A DNA stretch of 64,000 nucleotides from Bacillota bacterium (GCA_023386345.1 JAEWJT010000015.1:186001-250000), one strand, 5' to 3'; positions 16,878 to 25,922 are shown, counted from the first letter of the stretch. Notes: a model not told the origin generated them from the sequence alone. Numbers and translations: made by a program.

Positions 16878-17465
16878 TTATCTTAACCCATTACTAAAAA
16901 CCCATGAATAAAAATATCTCTTATCCGGCTTTTCATATTCATAGTCTAATATAGAAGAAGAATTATCAATTATTTCAATAGCTTTCTTAAGAACTGTTTC
17001 AACAGTCATTCCTGCAACATCAATAACATGCTCATTGGGCAAACAAGGTCTATTTAGATTCTTTTTATTACACTTTTCTTGAAGCACGTAATCAATAAGT
17101 CCATTCTTTGGTCGGTTTTTCATCTGTGTTTGAATTTGCAGCAAATCGCTACAAACAAGCTTTATTGTAATATATTCATATCCTTTAAAGTCATGGGGAA
17201 TATCACGAGTTCTTAAATCATCAATATCTGACGCAACAATATTTTTATAACCCAACTTATTAAAACACATAAGCATTGCCTTCATGTTTTCCCAACAGGT
17301 CAATTCTTCAAGCTCCCCTGTTATTTCTTCTTTTCCGTCACGAGAAATAAATTCTGGAATCATATATTCTTCAATATAAGTGCTTTTATAGTGATTAAAT
17401 AAGCCTTGTGCTAATGTTGACTTCCCTATTCCGCTTGCACCTATTATAAAAATAAAATCTTTCAT
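16878..17465 (-). CDS. P-loop NTPase, small-molecule or adenylate-kinase-like
   Basis: A 195-residue protein starting straight into a Walker A loop (IIGASGIGKST, about residues 7-17). A lid-like region contains paired Arg/Lys (QMKNRPKNGL near 115-125), and there is a VASDIDDLRTR segment that may be Walker B. The layout matches small nucleoside/shikimate-type kinases, but I do not recognise a precise family. It is monocistronic, with an AGGTA site and its own terminator. The substrate is unknown. Confidence 0.65.
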   Translation of the reverse strand: MKDFIFIIGASGIGKSTLAQGLFNHYKSTYIEEYMIPEFISRDGKEEITGELEELTCWENMKAMLMCFNKLGYKNIVASDIDDLRTRDIPHDFKGYEYITIKLVCSDLLQIQTQMKNRPKNGLIDYVLQEKCNKKNLNRPCLPNEHVIDVAGMTVETVLKKAIEIIDNSSSILDYEYEKPDKRYFYSWVFSNGLR

Positions 17466-17577
17466 ATTTATACCTATTCACACATTGTACAAGAACATCA
17501 GTCTTTCTTTATAAGATAAACTTAATGCTTGTACATGAGTCAAATACATCCTTTCTGATTATTTATCATTTCCTTTA

Positions 17578-18207
17578 CTACTCTTTAATCTGATTAATAT
17601 TTTCTAAAACTTTTATTGTTTCAATAACAAATTCGTCCATTAGTGATTTTGATAAGTAAGGGAACTCCCTATCAAGATTTTCATCATTTGACAAATAGAA
17701 ACCTGTAATATATTTTATTTGTCTAATAAATGCATCAGATGGATAAAAGTCAAAAAATAAATTATCAAATTCAACTATTTTTGAAAACATAGTATAAAAT
17801 ATTGATTTAGGATTGTTTCTTAAAAATAAATGGTCTTGTCCATACCAATCTTTCTTTATAGTCCATATAAAGTTTTTATCCTTTTCTAGATATTGAGAAT
17901 ATGTCGGCTCAAATTTTTTCTTCCACTCAATATCTGTAATTAAATGAAAATAATAACCTAAGTAAAAAGGAAATCTTTCATCAATGTCCACCAAATATTT
18001 TTGCTTAAAATCATCAGCATCAATAGTTTTACCATCCTTAAATGTCCAATGAGTTACATCCTTATCTGGTGTAAACTTACTCCAGTCTTCGTTCGGAACT
18101 CCACAATCCGGACCGATATTACCTACAAGGAAATAAGGGTTATTTAAACGATTGTATTTATTCATAAAATGCTCTGCTATTCTCATGTGTGCAATCCAAG
18201 TTGCCAT
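17578..18207 (-). CDS. Zinc-dependent phospholipase C-like metal hydrolase
   Basis: A 209-residue all-helical protein with the N-terminal MATWIAHMRIAEHF typical of the zinc-dependent phospholipase C/S1-P1 nuclease-like group found in Firmicutes. Candidate metal ligands are His7, His13, Asp40 (GNIGPDCG), His in VTHWTF, and the His/Asp pair in YYFHLITDIEW. There is no signal peptide, so it acts in the cytoplasm, unlike secreted phospholipase C. The start at 18207 is set by GGAGG; a longer upstream reading has no ribosome site. It may be co-transcribed with the 18295-19389 gene upstream. Confidence 0.7.
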   Translation of the reverse strand: MATWIAHMRIAEHFMNKYNRLNNPYFLVGNIGPDCGVPNEDWSKFTPDKDVTHWTFKDGKTIDADDFKQKYLVDIDERFPFYLGYYFHLITDIEWKKKFEPTYSQYLEKDKNFIWTIKKDWYGQDHLFLRNNPKSIFYTMFSKIVEFDNLFFDFYPSDAFIRQIKYITGFYLSNDENLDREFPYLSKSLMDEFVIETIKVLENINQIKE

Positions 18208-18294
18208 TTGATATCCTCCGTTGTATAAATTCATCTTATTAATGTATATTTTATTGTTATAAGACAAATTTCTAAAGAAATGAATGCCCAAAAT

Positions 18295-19389
18295 CTAGGC
18301 AATAAGCTCTCTAATCAATCTTATAATAAACTCTATTTCATTCTTTGCGGTCAATTGAACTGCAATTATTCTTGAATCTTCTGTAACAAAGTTGCTGTAA
18401 TTTAATTTGCACAATCTAATTCCATCAATAATTTCAATATTACTTTCATTCGCACATTTTCCACAGCGAACACAGCCAAATTTCTCAATACATTCACGAA
18501 TATTTTGAGGAAGTGTATTTCTTGTTATAATCAACTCTTTAGACAATTCGTATGATAAAGGTAATCTCACAAATAGCCTGTCAGTACCAATATTGAAGGT
18601 GCAAATAGTTTTCTTTTTATTTAAAAATTTGAAATTCCAAGCAGGAAAAACATAGGGATTTAAAGAAATATCATAATTCATTTTCAGCTCGTCATGAAGT
18701 GTATTTATTATAAGCGTCCAAAGCTCATTTTGCTTTCCTAAGGTTTTAGAAATGCCAAGCCTATTAGGGCATATTTCTTTTCTTTTTGTAGTTTTGTTGA
18801 GCAAAACACTGTCATAATCAGCTATGTAAAAAAGTATATCCGTTTGTGCATAATCTTCCTTGACATTTTTTACAGTTATTCTATCTACAAAGTATTTCAA
18901 GCCACTCATCATAAAATTGTTATTATCATAATAAATATTGAATGTGTCACACAGCTTGTAAGAAGAAACCTCTTTCTCTTTTTTATAGTATTTAAAATAA
19001 AAAGAGTGATTTTCAAGTATTTCAAATGGAAGTGAGACTGATTTCTTGAATTCTTTTTTAAAGACATCTTTTGGAACAACAAGATAGGAATCCATTCCAT
19101 CTACTTGCAAAATACCCACTTTAGCAATACCATACAAGCAATCTATTGTTTCAGTAAGATTATGATAATTTTCCAAATCATCTGCCATGATACCAATTTT
19201 AGTTAGTACTCTTTCAGCAGTTGAAATCTCAAAAGAACGGTAATCTGCGTATATATTCCTTAACAAATTGCTAAACTCTCTTAGTCCCTCAATAATACTA
19301 TCATCAAGATTATTCTCTTGCAAAATAGCATTAAAATCGCTTTCACAAACATTTCTCATCCAAAATATTGCTTGATATTCAATTGACAT
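18295..19389 (-). CDS. Uncharacterised protein with C-terminal CxxCxxC motif
   Basis: A 364-residue soluble protein of no recognised family. The C-terminal third has a strand-rich stretch (WTLIINTLHDELKMNYDISL, then PAWNFKFLNKKKTICTFNIG) reminiscent of DUF3788-type proteins. It is followed by a cysteine knuckle CVRCGKC and a further Cys about 20 residues on, likely a zinc or iron-sulfur site. A similar Cys cluster ends the protein at 26303-27325. It has a GGAGG site before ATG 19389 and lies 87 bases upstream of the phospholipase-like gene on the same strand. Function unknown. Confidence 0.6.
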   Translation of the reverse strand: MSIEYQAIFWMRNVCESDFNAILQENNLDDSIIEGLREFSNLLRNIYADYRSFEISTAERVLTKIGIMADDLENYHNLTETIDCLYGIAKVGILQVDGMDSYLVVPKDVFKKEFKKSVSLPFEILENHSFYFKYYKKEKEVSSYKLCDTFNIYYDNNNFMMSGLKYFVDRITVKNVKEDYAQTDILFYIADYDSVLLNKTTKRKEICPNRLGISKTLGKQNELWTLIINTLHDELKMNYDISLNPYVFPAWNFKFLNKKKTICTFNIGTDRLFVRLPLSYELSKELIITRNTLPQNIRECIEKFGCVRCGKCANESNIEIIDGIRLCKLNYSNFVTEDSRIIAVQLTAKNEIEFIIRLIRELIA

Positions 19390-19474
19390 ACTTTAATCCT
19401 CCATTTTCAACTAATATAAATTTTCTATGGCTTTGTTACATTTATTATATAGAGCTAATTCTTGTTATTCAAAT

Positions 19475-20578
19475 TTATTGTTTTACAACGATACCATCTT
19501 TCATTACAAAATTAACGTTTGACAATAAATATGGGAATTCGTACGGATTTCCTTTTACTGCAATTAAGTCTGCTGTGTAGCCTTCTTTTATTTCTCCGTA
19601 ATTGTTCTTTCCTATTATTTTTGCCCCTCCAGTTGTTGCAGCAGATACTATTTGCTGCATTGTTAATCCTGCCTTTTGCAATAACTCTATTTCCATAATA
19701 GGCATACCCACTGGCGACCAAATTTCTTTTTCATTGATATAATCATTACCAAGACCGATAATACCACCCATTTCAACAAATCGTTTTGTATTATCCATTG
19801 CTCCATAAAGCAAAGGGGCACCCCAATTTGTTAAAATTTCACCATATACACTTAATGTTGGAGTCATAAATACATTATTTCTAACCATAAACTTCAAATT
19901 ATCCTCAGAGATATGGTCATAGCAGGCATGTGCTGCTTCATCAATTCCCGCTTTTAGCAATATATCCAGCTTGTCACTTTTATTTACATGTGCTGATACC
20001 TTTTTTCCTAGCTTATGGGTTTCATCACAAATAGCAGATAAAACTTCAAATGGCAATGTATCTAAGCTTTGAGTATAAGCATCATATCCATTATCTAAAG
20101 CAATCTTTATGTGGTCAACTCCACAATCAATCTGTATTTTTACAGCTTCTCTAGCTTCATATTCAGTTGATACCCCAAGTGGTTCAACTCCACCATATCC
20201 ATTGATAGACGAAATAAATTTGCCACAAACAGATATGCTCGGATACAAGGAAGAATTTACTATTTTATTCCTCCACTTTACTGCTTCTTCTGTAGTGTTT
20301 CGTGAAAAAATGCCTTGGTCTCTAAGATATGTAATTCCTGACATAAGCCATCTCTTTAATTTATCTTCATTGAATGCGTCAAAACAATCTATCAAATGAA
20401 CGTGTGTATTAATGAAACCGGACATTAATGTATAGCCACTTAAATCATATTCTATTGCTGGAATATCAATGTCGCCTTTTGATACCTTTACTATTGATGT
20501 ACCCTCAATCAATATATTTACCGTACAACTATTACCATCTTCATCAATTATTGTTGCATTTTTTATTAAATTTCTCAT
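19475..20578 (-). CDS. Amidohydrolase-superfamily metal hydrolase
   Basis: A 367-residue TIM-barrel hydrolase of the imidazolonepropionase/prolidase-like amidohydrolase group. Metal-binding motifs are HVHLID after MSGFINT (about residues 56-62), His in KVSAHVNK, His in AAHACYDH and Asp in IGLGNDY. The C-terminal beta-sandwich closes with GYTADLIAVKGNP, typical of the superfamily. Such enzymes cut C-N bonds in rings, amides or dipeptides; the substrate is not evident. It has an AAGGAG site. It is flanked by unrelated minus-strand genes and probably makes its own transcript. Confidence 0.88.
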   Translation of the reverse strand: MRNLIKNATIIDEDGNSCTVNILIEGTSIVKVSKGDIDIPAIEYDLSGYTLMSGFINTHVHLIDCFDAFNEDKLKRWLMSGITYLRDQGIFSRNTTEEAVKWRNKIVNSSLYPSISVCGKFISSINGYGGVEPLGVSTEYEAREAVKIQIDCGVDHIKIALDNGYDAYTQSLDTLPFEVLSAICDETHKLGKKVSAHVNKSDKLDILLKAGIDEAAHACYDHISEDNLKFMVRNNVFMTPTLSVYGEILTNWGAPLLYGAMDNTKRFVEMGGIIGLGNDYINEKEIWSPVGMPIMEIELLQKAGLTMQQIVSAATTGGAKIIGKNNYGEIKEGYTADLIAVKGNPYEFPYLLSNVNFVMKDGIVVKQ

Positions 20579-20780
20579 AAGTAACTCCTTATAAATTTGC
20601 TGAATGTTTAAGCTTGTACAAACTCAATTTACAAGTATAAATTTCTTCAAGTATCATTTAAAAATATTTTAATTAATAAATTTCATCTAATTTTACCATT
20701 TATTGTATACATTAGTCAAGCTATGAATAAAAAACCTTGTGATTGCCTATGTTATAAGTTTCACCATATGATTAAATTTA

Positions 20781-20809
20781 GGCAGCTAAATAATTGTAAT
20801 TTAGCTGCC
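20781..20809 (-). terminator. Terminator after alkyltransferase-like gene
   Basis: Perfect 11-base arms (20781-20791 and 20799-20809) with a 7-base loop, downstream of the minus-strand gene ending at 20870. The following T content is moderate. Confidence 0.65.
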
Positions 20810-20869
20810 CTCGTTATGATTTAATCAATATTAGTTTTATAATAACAAAATATGCGTAGCTTTTCTCAT

Positions 20870-21346
20870 CTAAAGCTCAAGCATAACGGCTTGATAATTG
20901 TTCAGATAGTAGCGAATATTTGTCCTGCCACGTTGAACGATAGTGTGTCCCTCAGACTCTAACTTTTCTTTTTGAGCTAAAACTCCACCAGGATATTTTT
21001 CGTTTAGCTCTCCATTTGCTTTTAGTGTCCTCCAGTACGGTGTTTTATCGTCATTACGCTGCTCGCTCGCCCACGCTGCGATAGACACAAATATTCCAGC
21101 AGTAATCGGACAAGTAAAATCTGCATTATTAGTTTTGGCAAAAAAATCTCGTATCACTCCTACAGTAATTACTTTACCACTTGGAACTTGTTTCATGATT
21201 TTATCATAATCAATCGGTGGGGCAAAAAACATTCGACTTCCACCATACTTTTTAATACTTGCTTCGTCAGTAATTATTTTGATTTTTGGCATATCCTTGC
21301 TATCTTGCAACATAGCATTAAAATCCTTGCTTTGTTCATTTGCCAT
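20870..21346 (-). CDS. MGMT-family alkyltransferase-like protein
   Basis: A 158-residue protein with the DNA-binding half of O6-methylguanine-DNA methyltransferases. The segment GKVITVGVIRDFFAKT is the usual region before the active site, and TPYWRTLKANGELNEKYPGG matches the MGMT substrate-side motif. The canonical PCHR active site is replaced by FTCPITAG, so its Cys is in a non-standard context. It may sense alkyl damage for excision repair rather than reverse it; uvrC lies elsewhere in this window. The start at 21346 is chosen from GAGGTG upstream. Confidence 0.75.
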   Translation of the reverse strand: MANEQSKDFNAMLQDSKDMPKIKIITDEASIKKYGGSRMFFAPPIDYDKIMKQVPSGKVITVGVIRDFFAKTNNADFTCPITAGIFVSIAAWASEQRNDDKTPYWRTLKANGELNEKYPGGVLAQKEKLESEGHTIVQRGRTNIRYYLNNYQAVMLEL

Positions 21347-21484
21347 GTAAAGCACCTCACTTTCTTTCATTATGATAAACTATCTTTTGTTTATATGCAA
21401 TGAGACAGTTTATTTCTTTGAAAAAATTTATATGAATTTTATATATTTTTAATTTTCAAAATTGCAAATTCATATAAGCTTACG

Positions 21485-22012
21485 CTAAGATAAAATCTTC
21501 ACAAGCTCTATGCCGCCAAAATTTTTAGGAAATAAATTTCCATTACATTGTACATCTACTATTTTATCAAATCCATTCTTAACCCAAAAACGTATAGCTG
21601 TTGCATTTCTCAATGAAACATGCAATCGAATTTTTCTAATCTGAGCAGTTATAAGCTTTTGTGTTAATGCTTCAACAATTTCAGCACCGATACCATTTTC
21701 CCGATATTCTTCTTTGATATAAAGAACAGAAAGATAGGCTGTATCTTTTTGATGATACTCAAGGTAATACGCCATAAATCCTATAATTATGTCGTCTTGC
21801 CGAATACAATAAAAATAGTAATTTTCTTTTTTTCCACCAAGAGGAATATCACCTACCGTTAGACATTCCTTTATTGTGCAAGAATGATTATCTTCACATG
21901 GAGGATCAAATAAAAAATACCCATCACATTCTTTTTCAATACTCTCCAATTCAGCTAAGTCATTCATATCAGCTAAAGTCATTGTTAGTCTTTTTGTATT
22001 AATCTGTTCCAT
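21485..22012 (-). CDS. GNAT N-acetyltransferase
   Basis: A 175-residue GNAT enzyme. The acetyl-CoA loop is EEYRENGIGAEIVEALTQKL (R-E-N-G-I-G), followed by IRKIRLHVSLRNATAIRFWV, where the Asn-rich turn is typical of the fold. A Cys-rich patch (CDGYFLFDPPCEDNHSC) in the N-terminal half is unusual and may be part of the substrate pocket. It has a GAGGG site. It is not similar enough to the 15684/16173 pair to be called their recent copy. The substrate is unknown. Confidence 0.85.
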   Translation of the reverse strand: MEQINTKRLTMTLADMNDLAELESIEKECDGYFLFDPPCEDNHSCTIKECLTVGDIPLGGKKENYYFYCIRQDDIIIGFMAYYLEYHQKDTAYLSVLYIKEEYRENGIGAEIVEALTQKLITAQIRKIRLHVSLRNATAIRFWVKNGFDKIVDVQCNGNLFPKNFGGIELVKILS

Positions 22013-22083
22013 ATGTTTCCCTCACGTTATGTAGATTTAAAATAGTATACCTCTAATTCTCGCAAATGTAAATGCAAATAATC

Positions 22084-22404
22084 CTATTTCTTACAAACAG
22101 TCCTTCCCAAAATAATCATGACAGCTACTGTTCCTAATATTCCACAGGGGTTTAACCATGATAATCTTGAAGGCAATTCAGCATTATAAAGCATAATTAA
22201 AGCAGTAATAATTGTGATAATTCCAAAACCACCGCCAACTACTTTTCCTAAATTCTTTATATTATATTTATCTTTTTCCTCTTTATCTAAGGTGTTGTAT
22301 CCAGCAATCAGGAAACTTCCTTTCCCAGAAAAAATTAAAATGGAAATAGTGGCTAAAGCCGCTACAATAATTATCTTTAACCATATTGATATATTCATAT
22401 ACAT
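22084..22404 (-). CDS. DUF3784 small membrane protein
   Basis: A 106-residue protein with three hydrophobic segments (about 8-28, 55-72 and 83-102) and the DUF3784 landmark GKGSFLIAGYNTLDKEE between the first two. Family function is unknown. It lies 67 bases after the 22472-22909 gene, is probably the last gene of that repressor-membrane module, and has only a weak ribosome site. Confidence 0.8.
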   Translation of the reverse strand: MYMNISIWLKIIIVAALATISILIFSGKGSFLIAGYNTLDKEEKDKYNIKNLGKVVGGGFGIITIITALIMLYNAELPSRLSWLNPCGILGTVAVMIILGRTVCKK

Positions 22405-22471
22405 TCACTGATTACACAATTTTCATTGTGCGAACAGTCCTCACTTTCTTATTAATATATTTTAGATTTTT

Positions 22472-22909
22472 TTACATTCTTTTCATATATATTAGTTTTA
22501 TCATTCCACTTATTAAAACCTGACACATAGCAGCGATAATTAGTGTATAGAACACAGTTACATTAAAGTACCCTGCAATAATTCCTGATACTATCATTAA
22601 AACTGATAAAACAGGCAAAATTGGTATGCCAGCCTTGCTTTTAATGGCTTTAGTTCTCTCATCATTTTCTTTGTTACATTCAAGTTTAAGTTTGCTATCA
22701 TCCTTTAAAATCTTAGAGTATCTAAAAACATTTAATAATGATAAAATACATATAGCAATTGTCGCTCCCATTTGAAACTCAAATACGTTCATATTTTTTA
22801 ATGTTTCTGGGGCAAAAAATACATCATATACTCCTAATAAAGCAGTAACTAATGAAAGTACTAAAAGTAAGTATATTCTTTTTTTTAATTTCTTTCTAAA
22901 TTGTTCCAT
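22472..22909 (-). CDS. Four-helix membrane protein of the HTH module
   Basis: A 145-residue protein with a basic N-terminus (FRKKLKKRIY) and four hydrophobic segments. A charged cytoplasmic loop (KLECNKENDERTKAIKSKAG) separates the second and third. The NDERT motif and helix layout resemble DUF2178/DUF6442-like proteins that accompany small HTH regulators in Firmicutes, but this is not certain. It starts 14 bases after the 67-residue repressor with a GGAGG site and is under its control. Function unknown. Confidence 0.7.
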   Translation of the reverse strand: MEQFRKKLKKRIYLLLVLSLVTALLGVYDVFFAPETLKNMNVFEFQMGATIAICILSLLNVFRYSKILKDDSKLKLECNKENDERTKAIKSKAGIPILPVLSVLMIVSGIIAGYFNVTVFYTLIIAAMCQVLISGMIKLIYMKRM

Positions 22910-22923
22910 TCTAAATCCTCCAT

Positions 22924-23127
22924 TTAATCATCTATTTCTGAAAAATCAAAAACCTCTTCTATAGACAAATCGAAATAGCTGGCAATCTTATATGCCAATG
23001 GCAAAGACGCAACATATTTTTCAACTTCAATAGAAGTAATTGTTTGTCGGGTAACTCCGACAGCTAATGCAAGCTCTTCTTGCGATATTTTTTTTGCTTT
23101 TCTTAATTCAGCAATACGTGTTTTCAA
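22924..23127 (-). CDS. Small XRE-family HTH repressor
   Basis: A 67-residue Cro/C1-type helix-turn-helix (SQEELALAVGVTRQTITSIE) with a TTG start and GGAGG upstream, ending SIEEVFDFSEID. It is first of three genes: repressor, four-helix membrane protein, DUF3784 protein. It is very like the regulator at 13197-13394 and likely autoregulates through the AGTATACTTTGCAT repeats over its promoter. The recognition helix GVTRQTI is shared with that protein. Confidence 0.88.
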   Translation of the reverse strand: MKTRIAELRKAKKISQEELALAVGVTRQTITSIEVEKYVASLPLAYKIASYFDLSIEEVFDFSEIDD

Positions 23128-23163
23128 TATATCCTCCTTATTTAATATTTACTTCGCAATTTT

Positions 23164-23205
23164 AGTATAGTATACTTTGCATTATTTGTCAAGTATACTT
23201 TGCAT
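23164..23205 (-). promoter_or_regulatory. Promoter overlapped by direct-repeat operator
   Basis: Minus strand TTGACA (23192-23187), 17 bases, TATACT (23169-23164). The 14-base AGTATACTTTGCAT occurs twice (23169-23182 and 23192-23205, period 23). One copy fills the spacer and the other abuts the -35, a clear repressor arrangement. Confidence 0.75.
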
Positions 23206-23373
23206 AAATATTTATTGATATTTCTCTACCGCAGAGATACAATATGTATCATGCAAATTATGAGTTATAACTATGTTTAATATCTGTCAACCTCAAGTTG
23301 CGAAAAAGAAACCTGTACCTTGTAGACTTTAATAATAAAAAATTGTATCATTAGTATAAAGGAGGTTGAAGAA

Positions 23374-23991
23374 ATGAAATTATCAGATAAAATTCAATTT
23401 TTAAGAAAAAGTTACGCTTACTCTCAGGAGCAATTAGCAGAATTGTGCAATGTGAGTAGACAATCAATATCAAAATGGGAAATGGACATTTCACTGCCTG
23501 AGCTCGATAAAATACTTTTACTAAGTAAATTATTTAACACTTCTACAGATGTGTTGCTTAAAGATAGCTTAGAAATTAGTGATGTAAAGGAAAATCAGTC
23601 ATGCAATATATTAGCAGGAGCAAATGATGAGCAGAGCTTATATACAGGTGTAATAATAAAGGAAAGCCTTGAAAGCGAGTTAGTTCTTGACTATGTATAT
23701 GTAAACAAAGTTGAGCTGTGGAAAACTAAGAGCACACCAAAATATTGGACGGTGTTATATTTCACGTCAAATAATGAAAATCTACCAGATTTATTATCAA
23801 AATATCTTATAGCTGACAGTACAAGGGGCGGAAACTGGTTTATTGATTTAAAGGTAAACAATATTAAAATCATAGTATTTAAGAACAAAATACTAAAATA
23901 TGAAATTGGAAATAAGGAACAGAAAGAATATGTTTGTAGTGAATGTAGAAAGCTAGGTATTTCAGATGATGGAATGAATTGGGAAGAATAA
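23374..23991 (+). CDS. XRE-family regulator with C-terminal sensor-like domain
   Basis: A 205-residue protein. Residues 1-62 are an HTH of the YSQEQLAELCNVSRQSISKW type with the DVLLKDS tail common in clostridial regulators. Residues ~85-205 form a strand-rich domain I do not recognise (SLYTGVIIKESLESELVLDY to EYVCSECRKLGI). It contains a CSEC pair that could bind metal. It has a strong AAAGGAGG site and is divergent from the small-HTH operon 250 bases away. Its targets are unknown. Confidence 0.75.
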   Translation: MKLSDKIQFLRKSYAYSQEQLAELCNVSRQSISKWEMDISLPELDKILLLSKLFNTSTDVLLKDSLEISDVKENQSCNILAGANDEQSLYTGVIIKESLESELVLDYVYVNKVELWKTKSTPKYWTVLYFTSNNENLPDLLSKYLIADSTRGGNWFIDLKVNNIKIIVFKNKILKYEIGNKEQKEYVCSECRKLGISDDGMNWEE

Positions 23992-24047
23992 TATTACTAG
24001 CAGATAATGCAATTATAAAAACATATATTCAAACCATATTAAGTAGT

Positions 24048-24076
24048 GGAAGCAGTAAAGCACCTCTCCTGCTTCC
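24048..24076. terminator. Short hairpin between convergent genes
   Basis: Perfect 8-base GC-containing arms (24048-24055 and 24069-24076) with a 13-base loop. No strong T-run on either side. Confidence 0.4.
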
Positions 24077-24107
24077 CTATGATAAACCCTCTTTTACTTT
24101 TATAATC

Positions 24108-24899
24108 CTAAATTTTGCTTTTAGATAAGTGATTTGATTTTTTTATATAAATCACCAAACATAGAATTGCAAAAATACATGTACAAATCGTAATACCTAT
24201 AGTAGAAGCAACTGTATCATCCTTAATTATACTTAAAGAGTAGTTAAAAAACTGATGTATCAAAATTGGAACAATTAGATTTCTATTATCATTATAAAGT
24301 ATTGCCATAATTAATGTTAATCCTATTAATGCAAATGTATTACAAACAAACTGAATAATCATTATATTAAGTGCATCTCCAGAAACAAGTATAAGAGGGA
24401 AATGCCAAAAACTCCATAGTAATCCAGTAATAACTGCAGCTTTTAATAATCCATACTTTTTTTCAAGCTCTGTAAGAAAAAAGGCACGCCATCCAATTTC
24501 TTCACCCAAAGAACCTCTTATAAGACACATAAAAAAAGAAGATATTAATGCACTAAAAGATTTAATAAGTAATGTAGACATCATTTTATCTTCTGTATAC
24601 GATATAAAAATGATATTTCCAAATAAAATGACTACAAAAAAAGATATGATTGAAATTATTACTGACAGACTAATTTTTCCCTTAAATTGTCTAAGTATAT
24701 AGTTCCATAGATTATCTTCAGGATATATTTTTTTAAACATAGCAAAGAAAACAAATGTAGATGTCCATGCCCCTAGTACTTGCAATATTTTTCCTATTAC
24801 GGGCATATCAAAAACGAACATAAACGCTCCAATTACACCAATTAAAACAACAAACAATAAAAATGTATATATAATAAATCTTTTTAAATATTTTTCCAT
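24108..24899 (-). CDS. CPBP-family intramembrane metalloprotease
   Basis: A 263-residue protein with about seven membrane segments. The CPBP/Abi signature is intact: motif 1 EEIGWRAFFL (Glu-Glu-x3-Arg) and motif 2 FWHFPLI (His), which form the metal site of Rce1-like proteases. In bacteria such proteins process peptides or give bacteriocin self-immunity. It lies 26 bases after the TetR gene on the same strand and is most likely the gene that repressor controls. The substrate is unknown. Confidence 0.88.
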   Translation of the reverse strand: MEKYLKRFIIYTFLLFVVLIGVIGAFMFVFDMPVIGKILQVLGAWTSTFVFFAMFKKIYPEDNLWNYILRQFKGKISLSVIISIISFFVVILFGNIIFISYTEDKMMSTLLIKSFSALISSFFMCLIRGSLGEEIGWRAFFLTELEKKYGLLKAAVITGLLWSFWHFPLILVSGDALNIMIIQFVCNTFALIGLTLIMAILYNDNRNLIVPILIHQFFNYSLSIIKDDTVASTIGITICTCIFAILCLVIYIKKSNHLSKSKI

Positions 24900-24925
24900 A
24901 AGCTAAGTTTCCTTTCACTAATAAA

Positions 24926-25552
24926 TTAACTGAATATCTCTTTTAGAACTGAGAACGTACCACGTGGTGTACCTAATAAAACTTCTATACTAAAAATAAA
25001 AGCATTTATATTTTCTATTATTTCATCATTATTCATTTTACTTAATCTATTATTATCAAAAACTAAGTTTCCGTAAACTAACAACATTTCTATACTTTGA
25101 TGAAGATAAGGACAATTAATAATTCCTTCCTTTTCACCCTCTTTTGATAATTTTGTTAGTATAGGAACAAAAGTTTCTACCATAGCCTCTTGCATTTTTT
25201 GGTGCATAAAATTATTTTCATTTTTATGAAGATAGTTTAAATTCTGCTCATTATTAATATCTGAAAATTTTGCCATTTTAAACACCATAACAATTCTATC
25301 TAAAAAGTAAATGCTTTTATTTTCTGCTATTCTATTTAGTTCCTCAACAACTTGAGCTACACGCCTTTCAATTATAGCATTCATAATTTCATTTTTTGTT
25401 TTAAAATGATAGTATAGAGTACCCTTGGCAATATTAATTGCTGTAACAATATCTACAGTGCTTGTATTTTCATATCCTTTCTCTAAAAACATTTTTTCTG
25501 CCACATCCAAAATTTCGTTACGACGTTCTTCAGCGTCTTTAGTAATTCTCAT
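24926..25552 (-). CDS. TetR-family repressor
   Basis: A 208-residue TetR protein. The N-terminal HTH (YENTSTVDIVTAINIAKGTL, then YYHFKTKNEIMNAI) is standard; the C-terminal ligand domain is specific to the protein. It has a GGAGAG site before ATG 25552. A perfect palindrome lies just downstream of its own -10 box, so it surely autoregulates and co-controls the CPBP gene. The ligand is unknown. Confidence 0.92.
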   Translation of the reverse strand: MRITKDAEERRNEILDVAEKMFLEKGYENTSTVDIVTAINIAKGTLYYHFKTKNEIMNAIIERRVAQVVEELNRIAENKSIYFLDRIVMVFKMAKFSDINNEQNLNYLHKNENNFMHQKMQEAMVETFVPILTKLSKEGEKEGIINCPYLHQSIEMLLVYGNLVFDNNRLSKMNNDEIIENINAFIFSIEVLLGTPRGTFSVLKEIFS

Positions 25553-25570
25553 GTTTCTCTCCTTTCCACC

Positions 25571-25623
25571 GACCGTTTACCGGTCATTTAATAAATAATA
25601 TCACAGCTTAAACGATATGTCAA
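25571..25623 (-). promoter_or_regulatory. TetR promoter and GACCG-n5-CGGTC operator
   Basis: Minus strand TTGACA (25623-25618), 17 bases, TATTAT (25600-25595). Ten bases further downstream is the palindrome GACCGTTTACCGGTC (25571-25585), whose position over the initial transcribed region suits repression. Confidence 0.75.
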
Positions 25624-25788
25624 TATGTTTTAACACCTTGACAATAATTTGTTAAAATTAGTAATATTTATTATTTTTAATATAATAAGTAAAATATAGT
25701 AATGTTAAACATTTGCTATAAATAATGTTATAAGTTTATTTGTTTAAATGCTCAAAAACATTTATTTTTTAACTGTTTAAAATTACAC

Positions 25789-25863
25789 AGGAAAATCATA
25801 TTTTATCTATCAAAAATTACATAAATAATACTATTTAATTTGTAAATAATATAAGTATATAAT
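25789..25863 (+). repeat. Promoter-region repeat copy 1
   Basis: About 75 bases that match 27591-27665 closely, including a shared TTAATT, 17 bases and TATAAT (25858-25863). It lies about 60 bases before the Asn/Gln-rich protein gene. Both copies stop where the two leaders diverge, so the repeat is a duplicated promoter. The rest of the gap 25624-25922 is plain AT-rich sequence. Confidence 0.7.
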
Positions 25864-25922
25864 CGCGTATTATTTAAGATTATATTATAGAACACGATAA
25901 TTTTGAACAGGAGGAAAATCTA

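Noticed and set aside
16878..17465. P-loop protein as a phage-defence ATPase
   Set aside because: No nuclease, toxin or other defence gene adjoins it, and the fold fits small kinases.
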